NCBI GenBank assembly: GCA_946186175.1
Contig: CAMHMG010000045.1
Location: forward strand, 1 to 15,608
Direction: 5' to 3'
Length of the DNA: 15,608 bases
From: an uncultured Clostridia bacterium
Lineage (GTDB): Bacteria; Bacillota; Clostridia; Lachnospirales; Lachnospiraceae
Shown here: positions 1 through 7,008 of the stretch, in pieces
How positions within the stretch are numbered: position 1 is the first letter of the stretch
Layout of the letters: every line of letters starts with the position of its first letter
Notes under the pieces: model-generated
Told to the model about the DNA's origin: nothing
The model's input: the letters and a program-made list of their open reading frames with translations, nothing else
Databases searched by the model: none
Made by a program: the position numbers and the translations under genes

Positions 1-47
1 GCCTTGTCTAAAACATTAATATAATTATAGATATTAGTGTTGATCAT
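1..47 (-). CDS. flgB: FlgB, flagellar basal-body rod protein (N-terminal fragment)
   Basis: This is the first 15 complete codons of a gene that continues beyond the left edge. The visible protein reads MINTNIYNYINVLDK. The ATG at 47..45 is preceded at 5-nt spacing by AAGGAGGT (60..53), a very strong ribosome site, so the start is well supported. The call rests on position and on resemblance to FlgB N-termini. In Bacillus and many Clostridia, codY is followed directly by flgB, which encodes a rod protein of the flagellar basal body and opens a large flagellar operon. Too little protein is present for domain evidence. The gene lies 81 nt downstream of codY with no clear terminator between, so some read-through from codY is likely. 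Confidence 0.7.
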   Translation of the reverse strand, partial: MINTNIYNYINVLDK

Positions 48-76
48 ACGATACCTCCTTCTCCCATTCACAAATC

Positions 77-108
77 AAAGGACTCATGAGCGAACCCACA
101 AATCCTTT
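77..108 (-). other. Hairpin in the codY-flgB gap
   Basis: Arms 77-88 and 97-108 can form a 12-bp stem with three G-U pairs around an 8-nt loop in minus-strand RNA. No T-run follows it, so it is not a standard intrinsic terminator. It sits between the codY stop and the flgB ribosome site. It could stabilise or process a codY-flgB message; that role is inference. Confidence 0.35.
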
Positions 109-128
109 TGTCAGCTAAAAAATCCATT

Positions 129-938
129 TTATTTATGTAGTTTAATTACCTCATCATATGCATATTCATTAAGAACCTTGATATTGGTTCCCTTCATCCC
201 TGAAGATCTTGTTTCAATAACACCTGCACTTTCAAATTTTCTGAGTGCATTAACAATAACAGAACGAGTAATACCCACTCTGTCTGCTATTTTAGAGGTG
301 ACAAGCATGCCCTGCATATTATATGTCTTATTTATTATATCGTCAGAAGACTGTTCATTCTTAAGTGCACTGAAAATATGATACATTGCCTCCTGTTCAG
401 AAGTAGATAATGTACTGATTGCAGAACGAACAACAGAGAGCTTCCTGTCCTCCTCTGCGGATTCTTCATTCTCGCTTCTCATCATCTCTAACCCGACAAC
501 CGTTGTAGCATATTCGCTTAATATAATATCATCAATTGTATAAGGTTGATCCTCTTTGTATAAGAATAAAGTTCCAAGTCTCTCGCCCGCAATATCAATA
601 GGTGAAATGATAGCCTGATATTTAAAAGGATCGTCAAGTTCAAAACCAAGTGTGGCAAGATTGACATTCTCTTTAGTAGATAATACGCCCAACAATCTTT
701 CATTAAGAACCGGATCTATAAAATCACCAACCTTTTTAACAATCATCTGTGTTATCTCACTTATATCAGATCGATTCTCAATTCCCAATACTTTACCCTT
801 CTTGCTGATCACAAGAATATCCGATTCTAATATCTCACTTGAAACTTTACATATGTCGTTAAAAACAACCTTATGTGTACTGTTATTATGTAATAGTTTG
901 TTGATCTTTCTTGTTTTATCTAATAACTGTACGCTCAT
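129..938 (-). CDS. codY: CodY, GTP- and branched-chain-amino-acid-sensing global repressor
   Basis: CodY senses isoleucine/valine/leucine and GTP, and represses amino-acid uptake, biosynthesis and stationary-phase genes when nutrients are plentiful. The 269-residue product is slightly longer than the usual 259-265. The N-terminal two thirds is the GAF-type effector domain (about 1-155). The C-terminal winged helix-turn-helix (about 205-255) carries the family signature SKIADRVGITRSVIVNAL, followed by ESAGVIETRSSGMKG. The start at 938 has an AGGGTGAT ribosome site about 7 nt upstream. The gene follows topA with a 115-nt gap that holds its own promoter and a CodY-box match, which suggests autoregulation. 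flgB follows, the conserved Bacillus/Clostridia arrangement. CodY is known to repress motility genes in Bacillus; here that link is only inferred from adjacency. Confidence 0.97.
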   Translation of the reverse strand: MSVQLLDKTRKINKLLHNNSTHKVVFNDICKVSSEILESDILVISKKGKVLGIENRSDISEITQMIVKKVGDFIDPVLNERLLGVLSTKENVNLATLGFELDDPFKYQAIISPIDIAGERLGTLFLYKEDQPYTIDDIILSEYATTVVGLEMMRSENEESAEEDRKLSVVRSAISTLSTSEQEAMYHIFSALKNEQSSDDIINKTYNMQGMLVTSKIADRVGITRSVIVNALRKFESAGVIETRSSGMKGTNIKVLNEYAYDEVIKLHK

Positions 939-999
939 TAATCAAATCACCCTGCCAGTCTGTATTTCCATTATTTTTATTCTCTGATTATCACTAATA

Positions 1000-1028
1000 A
1001 TTTTAACACAATTGTTATGTAATAACAA
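1000..1028 (-). promoter_or_regulatory. Probable housekeeping promoter of codY
   Basis: On the minus strand TTGTTA (1028..1023) and TAAAAT (1005..1000) are separated by exactly 17 nt, a good sigma-A-type promoter. Transcription would begin near 993, giving a leader of about 55 nt before the codY ATG. A 7-bp inverted repeat, TTGTTAT/ATAACAA (1012-1028), overlaps the -35 box and could be an operator. The promoter lets codY be expressed independently of the comM-dprA-topA message. Confidence 0.6.
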
Positions 1029-1029
1029 G

Positions 1030-1044
1030 AATTTTCTGAAAAAA
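1030..1044 (-). promoter_or_regulatory. CodY-box match next to the codY promoter
   Basis: On the plus strand this reads AATTTTCTGAAAAAA, which matches 13 of 15 positions of the published CodY consensus AATTTTCWGAAAATT. The two mismatches are the last two bases. It ends 2 bp upstream of the -35 hexamer of the putative codY promoter and lies just past the topA stop codon. Control of codY by its own product is the natural reading, but binding is not shown by sequence alone. Confidence 0.6.
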
Positions 1045-1053
1045 TGGGAGCAT

Positions 1054-3111
1054 TTACCTGACATTTCCGCATGATTCATTACTGCATACCAGTTTATTAC
1101 CCTTTTCTAACATAATGCTTCCACATTTTTCACATTTTTCTTTAGATGGCTTCTGCCAAGACATGAAATCACATTCCGGATTATCTATGCAGCCGTAATA
1201 TTTTCTGCCCTTTTTAGTCTTCTTAAGAACAATGTCTTTGCCACAATTAGGACATTCGACTCCAATCTTCTCAAAGTAAGGCATAGTAAATCTGCATTCA
1301 GGAAATCCGGGACACGCCATAAATTTACCGTGTGGTCCGTATTTAATGACAAGATTCCTGCCACATTCCGGACAGATCTCTTCAGTAACTTCATCCTCAA
1401 TCTTTATATGTTCAAGTTCTTCATTGGCAAGCTTTACAGCCTCATCAAGATCAGGATAAAAATTTCTTATAACTGTCTTCCAACCTATGGTCCCCTCTTC
1501 AATATTATCAAGAAGAGATTCCATAGTAGCAGTAAATTCCGTATCCACAATAACGGTAAACGCTTTCTTCATCACCTGATTAACTGCCTCACCAAGTTCT
1601 GTTACATATATATTCTTCTTCTCTTTGACAACATAATGTCTGGCAAGAATTGTCGAAATGGTAGGCGCATATGTACTCGGTCTTCCAATACCAAGCTCCT
1701 CCATCTGCTTAACCAGCGATCCTTCGGTATAATGCGGTGCCGGCTGCGTAAAATGCTGCAGATCCTCAAAGTTGTCAACCCTGATGACCGTATCTTTATC
1801 TATATTCTTAAATAGATTCTTATTCTCATCATCTTCATCTTCTATTGCATAGACAGCCATAAATCCTTCAAAGGCAAGCTTCGTCGAAACCGCACCGAAT
1901 TCATATCCCTTTGCTTCAAGCTTTAATGTATCACTCTCATACACAGCGTCAGCCATCCGGCTGGCAAGAAAACGGTTATATATCATCTGATATAACCTAA
2001 ACTGATCTCTTGATAATTGTTCCTTTATCATAACAGGAGAAAGCGACACGTCCGTCGGTCTTATAGCCTCATGTGCATCCTGAATCTTCTTACCGGAATT
2101 CTTAGATACATCCTTCTTAACTCCTACAAATTTCTCACCGTATTTCTCTTCTATATATTTTCTTGCAGACGAATCAGCCTCATCTGAAACCCTTACCGAA
2201 TCAGTTCTTAGATATGTTATAAGACCAATACTGCCCCTGCCCTTAATATCAACACCTTCATAAAGTTGCTGGGCAATACGCATTGTTTTCCCGGTAGCAA
2301 AATTAAGCTTTCTTGCAGCTTCCTGCTGTAATGTTGATGTTGTAAAAGGAAGTGGAGATTTCTTAATTCTCTTTCCGTGTTTGATATCTTTGACGCTCAA
2401 ATTCTGACCTTTAAGATCTGCAAGCACCTTATCCATCTCTTCTCTGTCTGAAATCTTCACCTTGCCCTTAGGCATCTTCTGTAATTTGGCAGAAAATGAT
2501 TTCTTACTTCCCTCAGGTGTTACAATGGCATTAAGAGTCCAATATTCCGTCGGTATGAAATTATTAATCTCATCTTCTCTGTCACATATAAGTCGAAGTG
2601 CTACAGACTGAACTCTTCCTGCACTAAGTCCTCTCTTAATCTTTGCCCACAAAAGAGGACTGATCTCATATCCCACAAGTCTGTCCAATGCACGTCTTGC
2701 CTGTTGTGCATCAACAAGATTCATATCTATATCCCTTGCCTGTTTAAGGGAACTTTTGACCGCATTCTTGGTAATCTCATTAAATGTTATTCTTTTGAAC
2801 TTCTTGTCAGCAAGATTAAGTGCTATTGAAAGATGCCATGATATAGCTTCTCCCTCACGGTCAGGGTCTGTTGCAAGATATACTTTATCAGCCTTCTTCA
2901 CTTCTTTTCTAAGTGCTGCAAGCAATTCTCCCTTTCCTCTTATTGTAATATACTTAGGTTCGAAATCATTATCAACATCTATACCCATCTGTGATTTGGG
3001 CAGGTCTCTGACATGTCCGTTAGATGCAATAACCTTGTAGTTACTCCCAAGAAATTTTTGGATAGTTTTTGCCTTTGCAGGTGACTCCACAATCACCAGA
3101 TTCTTAGCCAT
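1054..3111 (-). CDS. topA: DNA topoisomerase I (type IA)
   Basis: TopA relaxes negative supercoils by cutting one DNA strand through a phosphotyrosine link. At 685 residues it has the normal Firmicute length. The TOPRIM domain starts at the N-terminus (NLVIVESPAKAKTI) and has the metal-binding TDPDREGE at 81-88. The catalytic tyrosine is Tyr300 in GLITYLRTDS. The C-terminus carries three topoisomerase zinc ribbons, each with paired CxxC-type cysteines (starting CPECG, CPNCG and CEKCG). The ATG at 3111 has an AGAGGT ribosome site 9 nt upstream. The gene lies 25 nt after dprA and is evidently cotranscribed with comM and dprA. No missing catalytic residue was seen. Confidence 0.98.
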   Translation of the reverse strand: MAKNLVIVESPAKAKTIQKFLGSNYKVIASNGHVRDLPKSQMGIDVDNDFEPKYITIRGKGELLAALRKEVKKADKVYLATDPDREGEAISWHLSIALNLADKKFKRITFNEITKNAVKSSLKQARDIDMNLVDAQQARRALDRLVGYEISPLLWAKIKRGLSAGRVQSVALRLICDREDEINNFIPTEYWTLNAIVTPEGSKKSFSAKLQKMPKGKVKISDREEMDKVLADLKGQNLSVKDIKHGKRIKKSPLPFTTSTLQQEAARKLNFATGKTMRIAQQLYEGVDIKGRGSIGLITYLRTDSVRVSDEADSSARKYIEEKYGEKFVGVKKDVSKNSGKKIQDAHEAIRPTDVSLSPVMIKEQLSRDQFRLYQMIYNRFLASRMADAVYESDTLKLEAKGYEFGAVSTKLAFEGFMAVYAIEDEDDENKNLFKNIDKDTVIRVDNFEDLQHFTQPAPHYTEGSLVKQMEELGIGRPSTYAPTISTILARHYVVKEKKNIYVTELGEAVNQVMKKAFTVIVDTEFTATMESLLDNIEEGTIGWKTVIRNFYPDLDEAVKLANEELEHIKIEDEVTEEICPECGRNLVIKYGPHGKFMACPGFPECRFTMPYFEKIGVECPNCGKDIVLKKTKKGRKYYGCIDNPECDFMSWQKPSKEKCEKCGSIMLEKGNKLVCSNESCGNVR

Positions 3112-3136
3112 AATGCGGTACCTCTTCTATAAAATT

Positions 3137-4258
3137 CTATATTTTTACTGAATAATAATTACGTGCCGGTTCGGTAATATACCCATATACAAACAGCTTA
3201 TTAATATACATACACACTTCTCCGGGCGATAATCCTGTCTCCCTAATTATATCATCAATATATTTAGGCTCGACACTCAAAACACTATACACTATTTTTT
3301 CGGCAGGTGCAAGTAAGTTTTTTCTACGGTTAACATCTGACAATTTCATCCTTTTGATAATATCATTATCCTCACCACTCCTGCCACATAGTATTTCTAT
3401 AATATCAGAAACCTCCGTTACAATATGTGCACCCATCTTAATTAAATTGTTACAGCCCACACTTTTCTCATCAAGAATTCTTCCCGGAAGAGCAAATATC
3501 TCTTTCCCCTGTTCCAACCCCTGATCTACGGTTATAAATGTTCCGCTCTTTTTCGTAGCTTCTATCACAAGAATGCCATCAGCAAAACCTGATATTATTC
3601 TATTCCTCTGTGGAAATAATGAAGCATTTGGCTTAATTCCCATATTACTTTCCGATATGATACCTCCACTACGTTCTAACTCCATGTATATATCATAGTT
3701 TTCCATAGGATAAATAACATCTATTCCACAGCCTAACACGCCTAATGTATATGATCCTGCTTCAACTGCTCCCCTATGTGCCATACCATCAATTCCTCTG
3801 GCAAGACCGCTGACAACAATTATACCTTCTTTGGAAAGCTCACGCCCGAAATATCTCGCCATCTCTCTGCCGTAATGCGTGCTGTTTCTTGCTCCGATTA
3901 TCGCTACAACACATGCTTCCTCATCAGGAAGCTTCCCTTTCAAATACATACCATATGGCGGATCCGGAATATTTCTCAATTTTTCAGGGAAATTAACACA
4001 CTTGGGATATATAAATGATATGCCTTTCTCTGTCAGTTTTTCATAGCCATTCATTATAAAGCATTCATTTTTTGAATTAACATATCCATCCACCGAAATC
4101 TTAAATCTGCCGGCGTTAATAATATCCAATACCTCTTCGTCATCTTCATTATATATATTCTCAGGACTCTCAAATTCACACAAAAGTTTGTTTATTGTTT
4201 TCCTTCCAACACCGTTAATATTACAAAGCCAATACCAATAATGCTCTTCTCTCATCAT
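3137..4258 (-). CDS. dprA: DprA/Smf, DNA-processing protein
   Basis: DprA binds incoming single-stranded DNA during transformation and loads RecA on it. It is also widespread in bacteria not known to be competent. The 373-residue protein has an N-terminal helix-hairpin-helix region with ING-VGRKTINKLL near residue 15. The Rossmann-like core follows, with GARNSTHYG (about 122) and SGLARGID (150-157), then a GVLGCGIDVIYP motif. A C-terminal winged-helix (DML1-like) region covers about 315-370. Its ATG overlaps the comM stop codon in an ATGA arrangement, and GGAGGGTGAT precedes it, so translation of the two is probably coupled. topA follows after 25 nt. Confidence 0.97.
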   Translation of the reverse strand: MMREEHYWYWLCNINGVGRKTINKLLCEFESPENIYNEDDEEVLDIINAGRFKISVDGYVNSKNECFIMNGYEKLTEKGISFIYPKCVNFPEKLRNIPDPPYGMYLKGKLPDEEACVVAIIGARNSTHYGREMARYFGRELSKEGIIVVSGLARGIDGMAHRGAVEAGSYTLGVLGCGIDVIYPMENYDIYMELERSGGIISESNMGIKPNASLFPQRNRIISGFADGILVIEATKKSGTFITVDQGLEQGKEIFALPGRILDEKSVGCNNLIKMGAHIVTEVSDIIEILCGRSGEDNDIIKRMKLSDVNRRKNLLAPAEKIVYSVLSVEPKYIDDIIRETGLSPGEVCMYINKLFVYGYITEPARNYYSVKI

Positions 4259-5787
4259 ATTCCATCACCCTCCTGCCATAACTCATTAACTCTGTAGGAT
4301 AGCGCTTCCAGAATATGGTCTTTTTTGACGTATATCTCATTATTAAGGTCTGCGATTGTACGGGAAACCTTAAGGATCTTTCCTATCCCCCTTGCAGTCA
4401 TCTGATAATGTTCAAAAATTTCCTTGACGCAGTCCTTCGCTTCATCTTCGGGCCTGCATAATTTATCTATCATACCTGCGGGAATCTGGGAATTAAACCT
4501 TATACCATATTCTCTCAACCTGTCATACTGAATCTTGTGTGCTCTTACAATCCTTGTCTTAATAACTTCTGAGCTCTCTTCGTTTGAAACATTATACAAC
4601 TCATCATATTGCACTCTTCTCACCTGAATACACATATCCATGCGATCAATCATAGGTCTCGATAGTTTTCTTAAATATCTTTCTATCTGTAGTTGTGAGC
4701 AGTGACATTTAGATCTGTCAGGGTAATATCCGCAGGGACAGGGATTCATAGCCGCAACAAGCATAAAATCACACGGAAATGTATAACTGCCATACATTCT
4801 CGATATAGTGATCTCACAGTCTTCAATGGGTTGTCTTAACATTTCTATTGTATTCCTCTGAAACTCCAGCAATTCATCTAAAAAAAGGACTCCATGATGC
4901 GCAAGACTTATCTCACCCGGATGCGGATGTCTGCCTCCTCCTATAAGAGACTGTGCGGTAATCGAATGGTGAGGGGTTCTAAATGGTCTGTTAACAATCA
5001 GACCATCATCAGGACCTAACATTCCCTTAGCACTGTAAATCTTAGTAAGCTCTATACTTTCATCATAGGACAGATCTGGCATGATTGTTGGTATCCTCTT
5101 GGCAATCATTGATTTGCCTGCGCCCGGAGGCCCTGCAAAAATAATATTATGCATCCCTGCAACAGCTATTTCCGTAGCTCTTTTCATCCCCTCCTGACCT
5201 TTTATATCAGAGAAATCATACATAGAATCATTATGAACTTCGTCCATAGACGTGTGAGCTGTTTCTTCAATACATTCATTGCCTGCTAAATGTTCAAATA
5301 CTTCCTTAAGAGTATTCGCTCCATATATTCTGATGTCGTTGATAATCGCCGCTTCTTTTCTGTTGTCATATGGAAGAATTACCTTGTCTATTCCGTTTCT
5401 TTTTGCAAAATCAACTATGGATAATATTCCGCGAACTCCTCTAAGCTCACCATTTAATGATAATTCACCAATAAAAAGTGTGTTCTCCACACACTCCTCC
5501 GGTATATAACCATATGCCGTAAGAAGTGCAATGCTTATTGGCAGATCAAATGCAGAGCCTTCTTTTCTGATATCAGCCGGTGATAAATTGATAGTAATCT
5601 TCTTGGGCGAAAGGAAAAAACCCGAATTCTTCAGAGAAGTCCTGACCCTGTCACTTGCCTCACGGACCTCTGATGCAAGAAAGCCAACCATATTAAAACT
5701 TGGCAGACCATCACTGACGTCGGCTTCCACTGTAATGAGTCTTCCGTCAACCCCATGCAGTGTGCCGCTAAGAACTTTATTAAACAT
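4255..5787 (-). CDS. comM: ComM/YifB-family Mg-chelatase-like AAA+ ATPase
   Basis: This family is an AAA+ helicase. In Gammaproteobacteria ComM promotes branch migration of incoming DNA during natural transformation. The 510-residue protein has the full architecture: an N-terminal Lon-protease-like S5 fold (about 1-170), a Walker A motif GPPGAGKS (219-226), a Walker B LFLDE (301-305) and a C-terminal Mg-chelatase helical region. Pro-Cys-rich NPCPCGYYPD lies in the ATPase core, as is usual. The ATG at 5787 has AGGAGGT 5 nt upstream. It is the first gene of comM-dprA-topA and has a near-consensus promoter at 5840-5868. The pairing with dprA fits a role in DNA uptake or recombination, but no DNA-uptake machinery genes are in the window. 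Confidence 0.95.
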   Translation of the reverse strand: MFNKVLSGTLHGVDGRLITVEADVSDGLPSFNMVGFLASEVREASDRVRTSLKNSGFFLSPKKITINLSPADIRKEGSAFDLPISIALLTAYGYIPEECVENTLFIGELSLNGELRGVRGILSIVDFAKRNGIDKVILPYDNRKEAAIINDIRIYGANTLKEVFEHLAGNECIEETAHTSMDEVHNDSMYDFSDIKGQEGMKRATEIAVAGMHNIIFAGPPGAGKSMIAKRIPTIMPDLSYDESIELTKIYSAKGMLGPDDGLIVNRPFRTPHHSITAQSLIGGGRHPHPGEISLAHHGVLFLDELLEFQRNTIEMLRQPIEDCEITISRMYGSYTFPCDFMLVAAMNPCPCGYYPDRSKCHCSQLQIERYLRKLSRPMIDRMDMCIQVRRVQYDELYNVSNEESSEVIKTRIVRAHKIQYDRLREYGIRFNSQIPAGMIDKLCRPEDEAKDCVKEIFEHYQMTARGIGKILKVSRTIADLNNEIYVKKDHILEALSYRVNELWQEGDGI

Positions 5788-5820
5788 GAAACCTCCTATA
5801 CGGTCGATTCCACCTCAATA

Positions 5821-5859
5821 GAAAAAACGAACCGGTATTATTGTATAATACCGATCCGT
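5821..5859 (-). terminator. Intrinsic terminator after nrdR
   Basis: On the minus strand, bases 5859..5827 form a 15-bp stem: a perfect 9-bp core (5845-5853 with 5833-5841) extended by 6 bp, two of them G-U, with a 3-nt loop. Five T residues follow (5826..5822). This is a classic Rho-independent terminator for transcripts arriving from ylmC-nrdR. It ends 34 bp before the comM start, so comM needs its own promoter. Confidence 0.85.
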
Positions 5860-5868
5860 CCTTGTCAA
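5840..5868 (-). promoter_or_regulatory. Near-consensus promoter of comM-dprA-topA, inside the terminator stem
   Basis: The minus strand has TTGACA (5868..5863), a 17-nt spacer and TACAAT (5845..5840). The -35 is perfect and the -10 has one deviation. The -10 lies in the loop and stem of the terminator at 5821-5859. Initiation near 5833 would leave out the ascending arm, so these transcripts would escape termination. A second TTGACA lies 14 bp further upstream (5882..5877) in a 9-bp direct repeat TTGTCAATA (plus strand 5862-5870 and 5876-5884), but no -10 fits it. Confidence 0.7.
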
Positions 5869-5879
5869 TAACCAATTGT

Positions 5880-5919
5880 CAATATATTGTAATCAATTTT
5901 CCAAGCATACAATATCTAA
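5880..5919. promoter_or_regulatory. Tandem NrdR-box-like sites upstream of the comM promoter
   Basis: CAATATATTG at 5880-5889 matches the 10-base core of the NrdR box (CwATATATwG) completely. A second site, CAATATCTAA at 5910-5919, matches 8 of 10 and begins exactly 30 bp away. Known NrdR boxes occur as tandem pairs about 30-31 bp apart. The flanks acaC/Gtgt of the full consensus are not conserved here, and the region is AT-rich, so chance is possible. The sites lie between nrdR and comM, just upstream of the comM promoter. Confidence 0.35.
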
Positions 5920-5951
5920 TAAAAGACTATGTAAAAGCAAACTATTAAAAA

Positions 5952-6401
5952 TTATTTCAGGAGCTTTTTAAGCTCATCCATAAATATATTGACATCCTTG
6001 AACTCTCTGTATACAGACGCAAATCTTACATAGGCAACCTCATCCATATTCTTAAGCTCATCCATAACTATCTCACCAATTACAGAACTATCAACTTCCT
6101 TCTGTTCAAGATTGAAAATCTTAGTTTCAATTCTGTCAATGCATTTTTCAATATCCTCAATAGAGATCGGACGTTTGTGACATGATTTAAAAACTCCTGA
6201 TTCAATCTTCGATCTGTCATACGCTTCTCTAATCTTATCCTTTTTGATTACAATGAGAGGAATAGTCTCAACCTTCTCATAAGTTGTAAAACGCTTACCA
6301 CAGTCATCACATTCGCGTCTTCTTCTGATCGAGCTGTTATCATCAGCCGGTCTCGAATCAATTACTCTTGTGTTATCCTCACCGCAAAATGGGCATTTCA
6401 T
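5952..6401 (-). CDS. nrdR: NrdR, ATP/dATP-sensing repressor of ribonucleotide reductase genes
   Basis: NrdR is a transcription repressor that reads nucleotide status through an ATP-cone domain and represses ribonucleotide reductase operons. The 149-residue product has the usual length. The N-terminal zinc ribbon is formed by Cys3, Cys6, Cys31 and Cys34 (MKCPFCG ... CDDCGKRF), including the conserved RRRREC stretch. The ATP-cone follows from about residue 47 (PLIVIKKDKIREAYDRSK). The ATG at 6401 has AGGAGG 8 nt upstream. No nrd gene lies in the window. It follows a ylmC-like gene with a 128-nt gap carrying a possible promoter, and it is followed by a strong terminator. Confidence 0.97.
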   Translation of the reverse strand: MKCPFCGEDNTRVIDSRPADDNSSIRRRRECDDCGKRFTTYEKVETIPLIVIKKDKIREAYDRSKIESGVFKSCHKRPISIEDIEKCIDRIETKIFNLEQKEVDSSVIGEIVMDELKNMDEVAYVRFASVYREFKDVNIFMDELKKLLK

Positions 6402-6484
6402 ATGTAAGTCCTCCTGAATAAAAAATAAACTTAAATGTTTGTGAACCTCGTTTTATTACTAAAATAAAGAGTATCGCAATCACC

Positions 6485-6513
6485 TATATAGCAAACTATA
6501 TACTACAAAGCAA
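6485..6513 (-). promoter_or_regulatory. Possible nrdR promoter
   Basis: Minus-strand TTGCTT (6513..6508), a 17-nt spacer and TATATA (6490..6485) make a plausible sigma-A-type promoter 84 bp upstream of the nrdR ATG. A direct repeat of CTATATA (plus strand 6484-6490 and 6496-6502) overlaps it. The repeats resemble parts of an NrdR box, but neither matches the core well. Confidence 0.4.
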
Positions 6514-6529
6514 ACCGACATATAACAAA

Positions 6530-6793
6530 TCAGCAATCCTCATCTCTCATTATTGCTTTATCAAGGCATACATCGACGAGCATAATATCCGGTCCTATAC
6601 GCACAACATCACAAAACTTGATATAATAACGTGTAGTTTTGCCAAAGCCTGATAAGAAACCACCGGAAACCGGAACGATAAATCCGCATATCTGGCCGCT
6701 TTCCGGGTTAAAATCAATATCTGCAACACAACCTATACGCATACAATCTTTGCAATTGATAACTTCCTTTTGCTTAAGCTCAACAAACGTCAT
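6530..6793 (-). CDS. YlmC/YmxH-family PRC-barrel protein
   Basis: This small protein of about 87 residues resembles the YlmC/YmxH family, which is annotated as sporulation-associated and has a PRC-barrel-like fold. Its biochemical role is unknown. The family pattern is visible as ELKQKEVINCKD near the N-terminus and in a C-terminal IGPDIMLVD stretch. I place the start at the ATG at 6793 (MTFVELK), which has AGGGAG 7 nt upstream. The frame stays open to 6823, but the extra MWLNNLGSFF is poorly supported. The N-terminal part has three cysteines (NCKDCMRIGC) where relatives commonly have few; whether this matters is unknown. It precedes nrdR and may share its message. Confidence 0.75.
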   Translation of the reverse strand: MTFVELKQKEVINCKDCMRIGCVADIDFNPESGQICGFIVPVSGGFLSGFGKTTRYYIKFCDVVRIGPDIMLVDVCLDKAIMRDEDC

Positions 6794-7008
6794 AAAAAAG
6801 CTCCCTAAGTTATTCAACCACAATATATGCTATATAATCATAAAAAAGAAGTAATAATTGTGCTTAACATAATATCTGTTAATACATATTATATATTAAA
6901 TCTTCATAAAAATCTACTATTTTTTAATATCGTAAAAATATACATTTTCAACGAATCTTACAGTAAACAGAACAGCACTAAGGTTCATGCAAGATTCTAC
7001 CCAAACAG
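6794..7008. other. AT-rich gap between rnfB and the ylmC-like gene
   Basis: No gene or convincing terminator was seen in these 215 bp. On the minus strand, arms 6988-6997 and 6953-6962 can pair over 10 bp (one G-U) around a 25-nt loop just after the rnfB stop. It lacks a T-run but could protect the 3' end of the rnf message. A short inverted repeat TTAACA/TGTTAA lies at 6864-6882. The ylmC promoter must lie here, but the low-complexity sequence offers no single clear candidate. Confidence 0.4.

Noticed and set aside
1012..1028. TTGTTAT-GTA-ATAACAA as a Rex operator
   Set aside because: The Rex consensus has a centre one base longer (18 bp in total), and codY is not a known Rex target. It is kept only as an unassigned inverted repeat.
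6794..6823. ATG at 6823 as the start of the ylmC-like gene
   Set aside because: The extra ten residues do not fit the family and would cover the AGGGAG site that serves the ATG at 6793.
6864..6882. TTAACA-N7-TGTTAA as a terminator for the rnf operon
   Set aside because: A six-pair AT-rich stem without an adjacent T-run is too weak.
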